64,000 nt of DNA from Cupriavidus campinensis (lineage in GTDB: Bacteria; Pseudomonadota; Gammaproteobacteria; Burkholderiales; Burkholderiaceae), in the NCBI RefSeq assembly GCF_905397395.1, contig NZ_CAJPVH010000030.1:1-64000 (forward strand), given 5' to 3'. Below are positions 1 through 10,057 of the stretch, one piece after another (positions within the stretch are counted from its first letter, which is position 1; every line of letters starts with the position of its first letter). Made by a program: the position numbers and the translations under genes. The notes below the pieces were generated by a model. It ran no database searches and was not told the DNA's origin. It was given only the letters and a program-made list of their open reading frames with translations.

Positions 1-315
1 CACAGGTGGGGCGGCCACGCGCGGCATCGGCGCGGGCAGCAGCTGTTCGGCGAAGTCGGCGCCAGGCGGCGAGGGCTCGGCGTTGTCGGCCGGCATCGGC
101 AGGCCCGGCTCGGCTGGGGCGTCCGGAGCGGCGAAGTCGGCCTGGTCCGCCAGCACGGGGTCGGCGGCCATCACCACCGCATGCATCGACGTCTCCGCCT
201 GGGCCACTGGCGTGCTGACGCCTGCCCAGGCCTGCAACGGCAGGAAGGCAAGCAGCACGATCATCAGCAGGAGCCGAAGCGGTTGCACAGGGCGGTGTGA
301 CGGAGGGGACGACAT
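1..315 (-). CDS. CzcI-like exported protein, 3' end cut off by the window
   Basis: A leftward reading frame starts at ATG 315 and stays open to base 1 (105 codons seen). Residues 1-32 form a signal peptide: a basic start, then a hydrophobic core containing LLLMIVLLAFLPLQ and a WAG cleavage region. The mature part is rich in Ala, Pro, Asp and Glu. This leader resembles small periplasmic proteins such as CzcI that precede cobalt-zinc-cadmium efflux operons. The gene lies back to back with cadR, which supports a metal-resistance role and suggests that efflux genes follow beyond base 1. The family call rests on leader and context only, since the C-terminus is missing. Confidence 0.55.
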   Translation of the reverse strand, partial: MSSPPSHRPVQPLRLLLMIVLLAFLPLQAWAGVSTPVAQAETSMHAVVMAADPVLADQADFAAPDAPAEPGLPMPADNAEPSPPGADFAEQLLPAPMPRVAAPPV

Positions 316-396
316 TGGCGTCGATTCTACCGCAGGGGGCTGGGGTCGGTGGCCCGGCAGCAACCTGACGCCAAATCGCCTACACTGCCTCGGCAA

Positions 397-415
397 CCCT
401 GTATTCGCTACAGGG
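397..415. promoter_or_regulatory. Probable CadR operator
   Basis: CCCTGTA and TACAGGG form a perfect 7-bp inverted repeat with a 5-bp spacer, 26 bp before the cadR start and 82 bp before the divergent czcI-like gene. Size and sequence match known MerR/CadR/PbrR operators, where the repeat lies between -35 and -10. No clear -35 or -10 is visible on either side, so the strand it controls is uncertain. It may serve both directions. Confidence 0.7.
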
Positions 416-440
416 ATTTCCGAACCCGGAGGACCAGACC

Positions 441-875
441 ATGCGTATCGGCGAACTGTCCCGCCACAGCGGCTGCGACGTCGAGACCATCCGCTATTAC
501 GAACGCGAGGGGCTGCTCGACGCCCCGCAGCGCGAGGACAACGGCTATCGCCGCTATGGCGACCCGCACCTCGTACAGCTCAACTTCGTGCGCCATTGCC
601 GTTCGCTGGGCATGAGCCTGTCCGATGTGCGGCGGCTGCGTGATTTCCAGCGCAACCCGGCGATGGCGTGTGGCGATATCGACACATTGCTCGACCGCCA
701 GATCGACCAGATCCACGCCCAGCGCGTGGCGCTGGAAGCGCTGGAAGGGCAGTTGCGTGCGCTGCGGCATACCTGCGAGAACCCGAACCCGCATCCGGCC
801 AGCGAGTGCGGGATTCTCCAGAACCTCCAGCAGGCGGCCGAAGGAGCAGCCTGCGAATGTCATCCACGGCATTGA
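441..875 (+). CDS. cadR: CadR/PbrR-type MerR regulator responding to Cd(II)/Pb(II)
   Basis: A 144-residue cytoplasmic MerR-family activator of divalent metal resistance genes. Residues 1-70 are the winged-helix DNA-binding part (RIGELSRHSGC, then ETIRYYEREGLL). A long dimerisation helix follows. Cys77, Cys112 and Cys123 lie where CadR proteins bind Cd or Pb; Cys12, Cys53, Cys138 and Cys140 are further cysteines. The end CECHPRH resembles the Cys/His tails of CadR relatives. The start at 441 follows a GGAGG-like site. Divergence from the czcI-like gene and a palindromic operator between them indicate control of efflux genes and of itself. Cd/Pb is the family norm, but zinc response cannot be excluded. 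Confidence 0.9.
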   Translation: MRIGELSRHSGCDVETIRYYEREGLLDAPQREDNGYRRYGDPHLVQLNFVRHCRSLGMSLSDVRRLRDFQRNPAMACGDIDTLLDRQIDQIHAQRVALEALEGQLRALRHTCENPNPHPASECGILQNLQQAAEGAACECHPRH

Positions 876-1310
876 TGTGATGCGCTCAATTGTATGAATG
901 CATATCAATGCAACGCATAGGGTACACCCTCGGCGCGCGCCCGCGGACGGCTGTGCTAGCATGGCCGTTCGTAACCCCTGCATCTCAGATCATTCTCACG
1001 ATGTCTCGTCACCGGCCTCTCGCAGCATTCGCCATGGTCCGCTTCCAGCGGCCGGCGGGTGCGTGCGCGCTGGTGGCGCCCATCGCCATGCGCAGCATCG
1101 ACCGCCGGATCAACGCCCCGCTTGATCCCGCCCGGTTCCCGGCCTGACCGACCCCCAACAAGCGGGCCCGGCGCCGAACCGGGCCCGAGTCACCGCAGCA
1201 TCCATCCTGCCGGCGTCGCCACATCGCGCCGGCCATTGAATTCCTGACACCCTGGCCGCCGCGCGCCTGAATCTGCGTCCGGCCGCCGCCTTGCGAGAGA
1301 GACCTTTGCC
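876..1310. other. Gene-poor stretch with a small open frame and a hairpin
   Basis: Nothing recognisable lies between cadR and rnk. A 48-codon frame runs from ATG 1001 to a stop at 1147; its product is very basic and resembles nothing I know. A strong hairpin (9-bp arms 1163-1171 and 1179-1187, 7-nt loop) begins 15 bases after that stop but has no T-run. A small gene or RNA ending in this hairpin is possible but not shown. The stretch 899-925 has several TGCA/ATGCA motifs of unknown meaning. Confidence 0.3.
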
Positions 1311-1739
1311 ATGGCCAAGTCCACCGGCGTTTCCAGCAACGCCCCCACCCTGTACCTGACCGAGCTGGACGTGACGCGCCTGGAAGGCATCGCCAGCCGC
1401 GCCGCCACCGCCGAACTCGACGAAATGCTGGACGCGCTGCTGACGCGCGCGGCTATCGTGCCGCCGGACGCCATTCCCAAGGACGTGGTGACGATGAACT
1501 CCCGCGTGGTCTGCGCGCTGGAAGGGGAGCCCGCGCCGCGCGACTGGACGCTGGTCTATCCGGACGATGCCGACCTGGCCGCCGGCCGCCTCTCGGTGCT
1601 GTCCCCGGTGGGGCAGGCGCTGCTCGGCGCCCGCGCCGGCCAGACCGTGGACTACCGCCTGCCGGACGGCCGCCAGCAACGCGTGACCGTGCTGGAAGTG
1701 GCCTTCCAGCCCGAGGCCAGCGGCCAGTTCACGCTCTGA
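1311..1739 (+). CDS. rnk: Rnk, nucleoside diphosphate kinase regulator (GreA/GreB-like)
   Basis: A 142-residue protein of Rnk length. The N-terminal half (1-50) is the short Rnk coiled coil, shorter than the GreA arm. From about residue 52 the GreA/GreB C-terminal domain follows, with VTMNSRVVC, WTLVYPDDAD and LSVLSPVGQALLGARAGQ, all typical of Rnk. The family binds RNA polymerase near the secondary channel and influences nucleotide and polyphosphate metabolism. It stands alone between cadR and the repeat protein. The ATG at 1311 is followed directly by the expected N-terminus. Confidence 0.88.
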   Translation: MAKSTGVSSNAPTLYLTELDVTRLEGIASRAATAELDEMLDALLTRAAIVPPDAIPKDVVTMNSRVVCALEGEPAPRDWTLVYPDDADLAAGRLSVLSPVGQALLGARAGQTVDYRLPDGRQQRVTVLEVAFQPEASGQFTL

Positions 1740-1764
1740 TCCCGCGCTGACTTCGCGCTGAGCC

Positions 1765-1792
1765 ACCGGTCATCCGCCCAGGATTGACCGGT
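1765..1792. terminator. Hairpin after rnk, possible terminator
   Basis: ACCGGTCA (1765-1772) and TGACCGGT (1785-1792) form a perfect 8-bp stem with a 12-nt loop, 26 bases after the rnk stop. There is no T-run. The right arm lies inside a 12-bp self-complementary sequence (1784-1795, TTGACCGGTCAA), so a protein-binding site is an alternative. Confidence 0.4.
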
Positions 1793-2014
1793 CAACGCGG
1801 CTGGCACCCCGCCAGTCGCGCCCCGCGGCCACCGTTCATCGGCAGGTCCGGCGTTTCACGGCGTGCAACGCACCATTCGTCGCAGCGGTATTTCTCGTTG
1901 ACGGCCGACCCTCTAACCTTCACTCCGTGCTCAGATGGCAACGCAGATTGTTCATCCGGGCAGCAGTTCAGCTGTCTACATAAAAAAGCAGTGAATCAGT
2001 TGAAGGAGTCCCAG

Positions 2015-2368
2015 ATGAACGCCAAACATATCCTTGGCGGCGCCCTTGTGTTCGCCGCATTCGCAGCGTCAACCGCGGCCATGGCCGCGCCGGCCGCCAC
2101 CAGCAAGGCTGGCAAGTTCGACGTCTATGCCGATGCCTTGCGCACCGGCAGGTTCGATGTCTACACGGACGGCGCGAAGACCGGCCCGTACGACACGTTC
2201 ACGGATGGCGCCCGCCAGGGCCCGTTCAACCCGTACGGCGAAGGCACCCGGCAAGGCAAGTTCGACAGCTTCAGCGAAGGCAGCCGTGCGTTCAGCGGCG
2301 AAATCTCCGCCAGCCCGCTCGACAACTCGCGCAATGGCGATTTGTATGGCTACAACTATCGCGTCTGA
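2015..2368 (+). CDS. Secreted small protein of five 12-residue repeats, unknown function
   Basis: A 117-residue protein starting at ATG 2015 behind a GAAGGAG site. Residues 1-24 are a clear signal peptide ending in AAMA. Residues 33-92 are five consecutive 12-residue units with the pattern G-(K/R/P)-(F/Y)-(D/N)-x-(Y/F)-x-(D/E)-x-x-(R/K)-(T/Q/A). A polar tail ends in YGYNYRV. The mature protein has no cysteine and no membrane segment, so it should be periplasmic or released. The even spacing and alternating aromatic/acidic residues suggest a repeat fold or a ligand-binding tract. I recognise no family with known function. A perfect hairpin terminator follows, so it is probably a single-gene unit. 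Confidence 0.8.
   Translation: MNAKHILGGALVFAAFAASTAAMAAPAATSKAGKFDVYADALRTGRFDVYTDGAKTGPYDTFTDGARQGPFNPYGEGTRQGKFDSFSEGSRAFSGEISASPLDNSRNGDLYGYNYRV
2111..2290 (+). repeat. Five tandem 36-bp coding repeats
   Basis: Each unit encodes 12 residues (33-44, 45-56, 57-68, 69-80, 81-92 of the secreted protein). The units have diverged at DNA level but keep G1, F/Y3, D/N4, Y/F6 and D/E8. Conservation of protein pattern over DNA identity indicates old duplication under selection. Confidence 0.85.
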
Positions 2369-2392
2369 GCGTAGCCAGTCCTGACGGACAAC

Positions 2393-2421
2393 GCGGCCAC
2401 TTAGGTGGCCGCGACAGTTTT
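2393..2421 (+). terminator. Intrinsic terminator of the repeat-protein gene
   Basis: GCGGCCAC and GTGGCCGC pair perfectly (8 bp) around the loop TTAG, and four T follow 5 bases later. It lies 24 bases after the stop at 2368. Confidence 0.8.
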
Positions 2422-2501
2422 CTCTCCCACCTGCCGGCCGACCTCCTCCTTCTCTCTCTCCGCCCGGCAGGTGATTTTTCCCTGCACAACTCAGCGCGGC
2501 C

Positions 2502-3386
2502 TTATAACTTCTTCGCCGCAAACGTGTCGCATTTGCGGATATCCCCCGTGGTCAGCCCCTGCCTGAGCCAGCGCACGCGTTGTTCGCTCGTGCCATGGGT
2601 GAACGCCTCCGGCACCACGTAGCCCTGCGCCTGCCGTTGCAGGCGGTCGTCGCCAATCGCGGCGGCGGCTTTCAGCCCTTCTTCCACATCGCCCGCCTCC
2701 AGCAGTGCCTGATTGGCCTTTTGCGCCGTCGCGGCCCAGACGCCGGCCAGGCAGTCGGCCTGCAATTCCATGCGGACGGACAACTGGTTTGCCTGCGCCT
2801 CGCCCATGCGGCGGCGCGCGGCGTCTACCTTGGCGGACACCCCAAGCAGGTTCTGCACATGGTGGCCAATCTCGTGGGCAATCACGTATGCCTGGGCGAA
2901 GTCCCCGCTCGCGCCGAAGCGCTTGCGCAGTTCGTCATAAAAGGCCAGGTCGATATAGACCTTCTGGTCGCCCGGGCAGTAGAACGGCCCCATCGCCGAC
3001 TGCCCGGTGCCGCACGCCGTGGGCGTGGCGCCCGAGAACAGCACCAGCGTGGGCGGCGCGTAGCGGCGGTTCAGGTCGGTCTCGAAGATGTGCTCCCATG
3101 TGCGCTCGGTATTGCCGAGCACCTTGCGCGTGAACACGGTGAGCTGGTCGGTGGCCGGCGGGCGGTGCGCCTGGGACTGCGGCGCCTGCTGCGGCTGGCC
3201 CTGGATGACCGAGGCGCCCTGGAAAATCAGCGACGGATCGATCCCAAAGAAATACGAGGCCGCCAGCGCGATGACGATGGTGCCGATACCGATGGACTTG
3301 CCGCCGATGGGGAAGCCTCCGCCGCCAAATCCGCCGCCACGGCGGTCTTCCACATTCTGGCTTTCGGCTTCGTCGTCGAGACGCAT
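2502..3386 (-). CDS. ypfJ: YpfJ-family membrane-anchored neutral zinc metallopeptidase
   Basis: A 294-residue protein. I chose ATG 3386 because it gives the usual YpfJ start MRLDDEAESQN; the frame is open further upstream. Order: Gly-rich N-terminus (17-30), one membrane segment (33-48), a Gln/Pro-rich linker (60-80), then the peptidase domain. HEIGHH at 171-176 is the zinc-binding HExxH motif. TACGTGQSAMGPFYCPGD (124-141), with two cysteines, is characteristic of the family. The catalytic part should face the periplasm. The substrate is unknown. It is transcribed away from the repeat protein and stands alone. Confidence 0.88.
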   Translation of the reverse strand: MRLDDEAESQNVEDRRGGGFGGGGFPIGGKSIGIGTIVIALAASYFFGIDPSLIFQGASVIQGQPQQAPQSQAHRPPATDQLTVFTRKVLGNTERTWEHIFETDLNRRYAPPTLVLFSGATPTACGTGQSAMGPFYCPGDQKVYIDLAFYDELRKRFGASGDFAQAYVIAHEIGHHVQNLLGVSAKVDAARRRMGEAQANQLSVRMELQADCLAGVWAATAQKANQALLEAGDVEEGLKAAAAIGDDRLQRQAQGYVVPEAFTHGTSEQRVRWLRQGLTTGDIRKCDTFAAKKL

Positions 3387-3521
3387 GAGGGCTCCGTCAT
3401 ATCTTGAATGGCGGCGGCCGCGTGGGGCCGCCATATGTCGGAGCAGTATAGCAATGGCGCCCGACGGTAGATGTCAGCCATCCACCGTCAGGCACATCCC
3501 TTAGTGGCCCTCAGCGGGCCC

Positions 3522-5006
3522 TCAGACCGCCGCCGGCTGGCGCAGCGCGCCGCCGATGCCGAGGTCCGCGTCCAGGCTGCCCGCCACCTCGGTGCCGACT
3601 TCGGCCACGCGCAGCAGGTTGGTGGTGCCGCCCTGGCCGAACGGCATGCCCGCCGCGATGGTGATCTGGTCGCCCGGCGCCGCGTAGCCTTCCACCAGGG
3701 CCGCGCGGGTGGCGGCTTCCACCATCTCGTCCACGCTCTGCACGTCCGGGCTGACCGTCGAATGAATCCCCCAGGCCATGGCCAGCCGCCGTGCAATCTC
3801 AAGATTCGGCGTGATGCTGACGATGGGCGCGCACGGCCGCTCGCGCGCGGCGCGCAGTGCTGTGGCGCCAGACGACGTGTACGTCACCGTGGCCCGCGCG
3901 CCAATGATCTGCGTGACCTCGCGCAGCGCCGCGCAGATCGCATCCTGGCGCGTGGAAAGCGGCGCCTCGTGCTGCGCATCGATCATATTGCGGTACAGCG
4001 GGTCCTGCTCCACCTCGGTGATGATCCGGTCCATCATCGATACCGCCGGTACCGGATGCCGGCCGTTGGCCGATTCGGCGGACAGCATCACCGCGTCGGC
4101 GCCGTCGTAGATCGCGCTGGCCACGTCCGAGGCCTCGGCGCGCGTGGGCACCGGCGAGTCGATCATCGATTCCAGCATCTGCGTGGCGATGACGATGGGT
4201 TTGCCGAGCTGGCGGCAGATGCGCAGGATGCGCTTCTGCACGCCCGGCACGCGCTCGGGCGGCAGTTCCACGCCGAGGTCGCCGCGCGCCACCATCACCG
4301 CGTCGGACACGCGCACGATCTCTTCCAGCTGTTGCAGTGCCGCCGGCTTCTCGATCTTGGACAGCACGCCTGCGCGCGTGCCGATAATCTCGCGCGCCTC
4401 GGCGATGTCCGAGGGCCGCTGCACGAAGGACAGCGCGATCCAGTCCGCCCCCAGCTCCAGCGCGAAGGCCAGGTCGCGGCGGTCCTTCTCGGTCAGCGCG
4501 GGGATCGGGATCACCGCGTCCGGCACGTTCACGCCCTTGCGGTCGGACAGCGTGCCGTTGTTGGCCACACGCGTGGTGATGCTGCCGCTCGCCACGGACA
4601 CGATGTTGAGCCGCACCTTGCCGTCATCGATCAGCAGCGACTGCCCGGCGCTGGCCGCGCGGAACAGCTCCGGGTGCGGCAGGTAGACGCGCGTGGCATC
4701 GCCGGGCGTGGGGTCGCTGTCGAGCACGAAGCTATCGCCGGCCTTGACCGCCACCTTGCCCACCGCGAAGGTGCCGATGCGCAGCTTCGGGCCCTGCAGG
4801 TCGGCCAGGATGGCGATGGGGCGGCCGGTCTCGGCTTCCACCTGGCGCACGGCGTCGTAGCGCGCGCGATGGTCCTCGTGCGTGCCGTGGCTGAAGTTCA
4901 GCCGGAACACGTCCGCGCCGGCATCGAACAATTGGCGGATGACCGCGATGTCCGAGCTGGCGGGTCCGAGCGTGGCAACGATCTTGGCTTTGCGCTGGCG
5001 TCTCAT
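3522..5006 (-). CDS. pyk: Pyruvate kinase
   Basis: A 494-residue enzyme making pyruvate and ATP from phosphoenolpyruvate. Visible motifs are KIVATLGPAS at the N-terminus, RLNFSHG, the signature KIEKPAALQQLEEI, then MVARGDLGVELP with the metal-binding residues, and ATQMLESM. The C-terminal regulatory domain follows from about residue 350. Length is normal for bacterial Pyk. AGGAAGGAGA lies before ATG 5006. It is the last gene of the gcl-hyi-glxR-ttuD-pyk series, 61 bases after ttuD. A pyruvate kinase inside a glyoxylate operon fits metabolism of the 2-phosphoglycerate made there, and it may be a second isozyme besides a central one. Confidence 0.95.
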   Translation of the reverse strand: MRRQRKAKIVATLGPASSDIAVIRQLFDAGADVFRLNFSHGTHEDHRARYDAVRQVEAETGRPIAILADLQGPKLRIGTFAVGKVAVKAGDSFVLDSDPTPGDATRVYLPHPELFRAASAGQSLLIDDGKVRLNIVSVASGSITTRVANNGTLSDRKGVNVPDAVIPIPALTEKDRRDLAFALELGADWIALSFVQRPSDIAEAREIIGTRAGVLSKIEKPAALQQLEEIVRVSDAVMVARGDLGVELPPERVPGVQKRILRICRQLGKPIVIATQMLESMIDSPVPTRAEASDVASAIYDGADAVMLSAESANGRHPVPAVSMMDRIITEVEQDPLYRNMIDAQHEAPLSTRQDAICAALREVTQIIGARATVTYTSSGATALRAARERPCAPIVSITPNLEIARRLAMAWGIHSTVSPDVQSVDEMVEAATRAALVEGYAAPGDQITIAAGMPFGQGGTTNLLRVAEVGTEVAGSLDADLGIGGALRQPAAV

Positions 5007-5067
5007 GATGTCTCCTTCCTGTTTCCGTGGGGCTCTTGTGCGTCTTGTGGGGCGGCGCGATCCGGCA

Positions 5068-6399
5068 TCAGACGATCAGGATCGCGCGGAAATCGTTGAC
5101 GTTGGTACGGGTGGGGCCGGTCACGACCAGATCGTCGATGCCGGCGAAGAACCCGTAGCCGTCGTTGTTGTCGAGGTGGGCGCGGGCCGACAGGCCACGG
5201 GCGCCGGCCCGCGTCAGCGTGTCCGGGCCGAGCAGGGCCCCCGCGTTGTCTTCGGAGCCGTCGATGCCGTCGGTGTCGCCGGCGATGGCGTGCACACCGG
5301 GCAGGCCGTCGAGCGCCACGGCCAGTGCCAGCAGGAATTCGGCGTTGCGGCCGCCACGCCCGTCGCCGCGCACGGTGACAGTGGTCTCGCCGCCGGACAG
5401 GATCACGCACGGCTTCTGGAACGGCTGGCCGCGCGTGGCCACCTGCCGGGCGATGGCGGCGTGCACTTCGGCCACGTCGCGCGCCTCGCCCTCGATGCAG
5501 TCCGAGAGGGTGTGCGCGGTCAGGCCCAGTTCGCGCGCCCGGGCCGCGGCGGCTTCGAGCGACTGCTGGGCGCTGGCCAGCGTGACGCTGCGGTGGCCGG
5601 CAAAGCGCGCATCGCCGGGCTTGGGCGTCTCGCCGGCGCCGCTCTCCAGGTGCCGGCGCACGTTGGCGGGCACCTCGATCTGGTATTTGGCGATGACCGC
5701 CAGCGCGTCGGCACAGGTGGTGGCGTCCGGCAGCGTGGGGCCGCTGGCGATCAGGGTCGGGTCATCGCCAGGAATATCGGAAATCAGCAGCGTCTCCACG
5801 CGCGCCGGCGCGCAGGCCAGCGCCAGCCGGCCGCCCTTGAGCGCCGAGAGATGCTTGCGCACGCAGTTCATCTCGCCGATGCTCGCGCCGCTGCGCAGCA
5901 GCGCCTTGTTGACCGCCTGCTTGTCTTCCAGCGTCAGGCCAGGGGCCGGCGCCGCCAGCAGCGCCGAGCCGCCGCCGGAAATCAAGCAGAGTACGAGGTC
6001 ATCGGCGGTCAGTCCCTGCACGGCCTCGACCATGCGCTGGGCGGCGCGCTGGCCGGCGGCGTCGGGTACCGGGTGGGCGGCTTCCACCACCTCGATGCGC
6101 CGGCAGTCGGCGCCATGGCCGTAACGCGTGACCACCAGCCCCGACAGCTCGCCCTGCCAGTGCGCCTCCACGGCCTGCGCCATCGCGGCGGCGGCCTTGC
6201 CCGCGCCAATCACCACGGTGCGGCCCTTCGGCGGCGACGGCAGGTGCGGCGGCAGGCAGTGGGCGGCGCTGACGGACGCCACGGCGGTATCGAACAGGTC
6301 GCGCAGCAGCGTGCGCGCGTGGCGGGAATCGCGGAGGTCAGGGAGGCTGCCCTGTCGCTGGGGCGACAGCAGGGCGGCGGTGGCGTCGGTGGCAAGCAT
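5068..6399 (-). CDS. ttuD: Glycerate 2-kinase / hydroxypyruvate reductase-like, MOFRL family
   Basis: A 443-residue protein starting at ATG 6399; a TTG six codons upstream is a weaker choice. It has the two-domain MOFRL glycerate kinase layout: TVVIGAGKAAAAMAQ near residue 65, LISGGGSALLAAPAPG in the middle, and the C-terminal MOFRL region with ILSGGETTVTVRG and RGGRNAEFLLAL. The family phosphorylates D-glycerate to 2-phosphoglycerate; older annotations call it TtuD, hydroxypyruvate reductase. Placed after glxR and before pyk, it links tartronate semialdehyde reduction to glycolysis. The 2-kinase product feeds enolase, then the Pyk encoded next door. Confidence 0.9.
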   Translation of the reverse strand: MLATDATAALLSPQRQGSLPDLRDSRHARTLLRDLFDTAVASVSAAHCLPPHLPSPPKGRTVVIGAGKAAAAMAQAVEAHWQGELSGLVVTRYGHGADCRRIEVVEAAHPVPDAAGQRAAQRMVEAVQGLTADDLVLCLISGGGSALLAAPAPGLTLEDKQAVNKALLRSGASIGEMNCVRKHLSALKGGRLALACAPARVETLLISDIPGDDPTLIASGPTLPDATTCADALAVIAKYQIEVPANVRRHLESGAGETPKPGDARFAGHRSVTLASAQQSLEAAAARARELGLTAHTLSDCIEGEARDVAEVHAAIARQVATRGQPFQKPCVILSGGETTVTVRGDGRGGRNAEFLLALAVALDGLPGVHAIAGDTDGIDGSEDNAGALLGPDTLTRAGARGLSARAHLDNNDGYGFFAGIDDLVVTGPTRTNVNDFRAILIV

Positions 6400-6482
6400 G
6401 TGGGGTCCGGAAGGCAAGGCAAGACCCGGGCGCAGGGCCCGGGCGGGTGAGGCTAGGTCTACGTCGCGCGCTTATTTCACGC

Positions 6483-7406
6483 TTATTTCACGCTTTTTGC
6501 GATCTCATGGTTCGACATGATCTCGATCGCCCGGCACAGCGCCGAGTGGTCGAGCTTGCCGAAGCCATTGGCCGCGCACGCGTTGAACAGCTCCTGCGCG
6601 GTAGCCGTGTTCGGCAGCGACACGCCCAGCGTCTTGGCCCCTTGCAGCGCCAGATTCAGATCTTTCTGATGGAGTTCGATGCGGAAGCCGGGGTCGAACG
6701 TGCGCTTGACCATCCGCTCGCCGTGCACTTCCAGAATGCGCGACGCCGCGAAGCCGCCCATCAGCGCCTGACGCACCTTGGCCGGGTCGGCGCCAGCCTT
6801 GGACGCGAACAGCAGCGCCTCGGACACCGCCTGGATGTTCAGCGCCACGATGATCTGGTTGGCCACCTTGGTGGTCTGGCCGTCCCCATTGCCGCCCACC
6901 AGCGTGATGTTCTTGCCCATCAGCTCGAACAACGGCTTGACCTGATCGAACGCCTCGGCCGGGCCGCCCACCATGATGGTCAGCGAGGCCGCCTTGGCGC
7001 CCACCTCGCCGCCGGACACCGGCGCGTCGAGGTAGGACGCGCCAAGCTTGTTGATGCGCGCGGCAAAGTCCTTGGTGGCGATCGGCGAGATCGAGCTCAT
7101 GTCCACCACGATCTTGCTGTAGCTGGCTTCCTTGCCGGCCGTCTTGAGCGCCGCCGCCACGCCCTTGTCGGCGAACAGCACCGCCTCCACGTGCGGGGTG
7201 TCCGGCACCATGATGACGATGATGTCCGCGCGCTTGGCCACTTCCTCGGCGCTGGTGCACACGGTCACGCCGGCGTCCACCAGCGCCTGCGGCGCCGGAT
7301 TAACGTCGTGCACGAACAGCGTGTGCCCGGCGGCGCGCAGGTGGCCCGCCATCGGCGCGCCCATGATGCCGAGGCCGATAAAGCCGACGTTTCGTTGATC
7401 TGCCAT
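6483..7406 (-). CDS. glxR: 2-hydroxy-3-oxopropionate (tartronate semialdehyde) reductase
   Basis: A 307-residue cytoplasmic beta-hydroxyacid dehydrogenase. VGFIGLGIMGAPMAGHL at the N-terminus is the NAD(P)-binding Rossmann motif plus family signature. DAPVSGGEVGAKAASLTIMVGG is the substrate-binding signature (in two parts), and the Lys of TTKVANQIIVALN is the catalytic residue. It reduces tartronate semialdehyde to D-glycerate. It lies third in the operon after gcl and hyi, with 66 bases to hyi and 83 to ttuD. The names glxR and garR are used interchangeably; the gcl context favours glxR. Confidence 0.93.
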   Translation of the reverse strand: MADQRNVGFIGLGIMGAPMAGHLRAAGHTLFVHDVNPAPQALVDAGVTVCTSAEEVAKRADIIVIMVPDTPHVEAVLFADKGVAAALKTAGKEASYSKIVVDMSSISPIATKDFAARINKLGASYLDAPVSGGEVGAKAASLTIMVGGPAEAFDQVKPLFELMGKNITLVGGNGDGQTTKVANQIIVALNIQAVSEALLFASKAGADPAKVRQALMGGFAASRILEVHGERMVKRTFDPGFRIELHQKDLNLALQGAKTLGVSLPNTATAQELFNACAANGFGKLDHSALCRAIEIMSNHEIAKSVK

Positions 7407-7472
7407 GGAATGTCTCCTCTCTAAGCTATCGAAAAATTCTTGAATGCCTGCCTGGCCCGTCCGATGGACGGC

Positions 7473-8255
7473 TTACTGCACGCCCATTGCGGCGCGCCAG
7501 CCCAGGCCGGCCTCGGTGGTGGTCTTCGGCTTGTACTCGCAGCCGATCCAGCCGGTGTAGCCAATCTCGTCCAGGTAGCGGAACAGGAACGGGTAGTTCA
7601 GCTCGCCCGTGCCCGGCTCGTTGCGGCCCGGGTTGTCCGCCAGCTGCACGTGGCGGATCTTCGGCAGGTTGGCCTTGAGCGTCGCGGCGATCTCGCCCTC
7701 CATGCGCTGCATGTGATAGATGTCGTACTGCACATACAGATTCGTCGCATTGACTTGACCGATCAGGTCCACCGCCTGCTGGGTGCGCGAGAGGAAGAAG
7801 CCGGGGATATCGAAGGTGTTGATCGGCTCGATCAACAGGTCGATCTGCTCCTTCGCCAGCGCGGCAGCCGCGAAGCGCAGGTTCTCCACCAGCGTCTCGT
7901 TGGCCTGCTCGCGTTTCACGTCCTGCGGCAGCTTGCCGACCAGGCAGTTCAGCTGGCGCACGCCGAGTACCTTGGCGTACTTGATCGCCTCGCCCACGCC
8001 TTCCTGGAACTCGCCCACGCGGTCCGGATGGCAGGCAATGCCGCGCTCGCCGGCCTCCCAGTTGCCGGCGGGCAGGTTGTGCAGCACGAGGTCCAGCTGG
8101 AACCGGCTCAGCCGGTCGGCAATCTGGTCCGCATGGAACGCGTACGGGAACAGGAACTCCACGCCCCGGAATCCGGCGCGGGCGGCGGCCTCGAAGCGGT
8201 CCAGGAAGGCCACTTCGTTGAACAGCATGGTCAGGTTGGCGGCAAGCTTTGGCAT
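7473..8255 (-). CDS. hyi: Hydroxypyruvate isomerase
   Basis: A 260-residue TIM-barrel isomerase interconverting hydroxypyruvate and tartronate semialdehyde. The start MPKLAANLTMLFNE, the stretch FRGVEFLFPY, LIEPINTFDIPGFFL with its metal-binding Glu, and HVQLADNPGRNEPGTGE are typical of Hyi. Metal-binding Glu, Asp and His occur in the expected order. The start at 8255 is 17 bases from the gcl stop, so the two genes are almost certainly co-transcribed. The frame is open far upstream inside gcl, but the conserved N-terminus fixes the start. Confidence 0.94.
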   Translation of the reverse strand: MPKLAANLTMLFNEVAFLDRFEAAARAGFRGVEFLFPYAFHADQIADRLSRFQLDLVLHNLPAGNWEAGERGIACHPDRVGEFQEGVGEAIKYAKVLGVRQLNCLVGKLPQDVKREQANETLVENLRFAAAALAKEQIDLLIEPINTFDIPGFFLSRTQQAVDLIGQVNATNLYVQYDIYHMQRMEGEIAATLKANLPKIRHVQLADNPGRNEPGTGELNYPFLFRYLDEIGYTGWIGCEYKPKTTTEAGLGWRAAMGVQ

Positions 8256-8272
8256 GTGTCTCTCTCTCCCGG

Positions 8273-10057
<1,785 letters not shown>

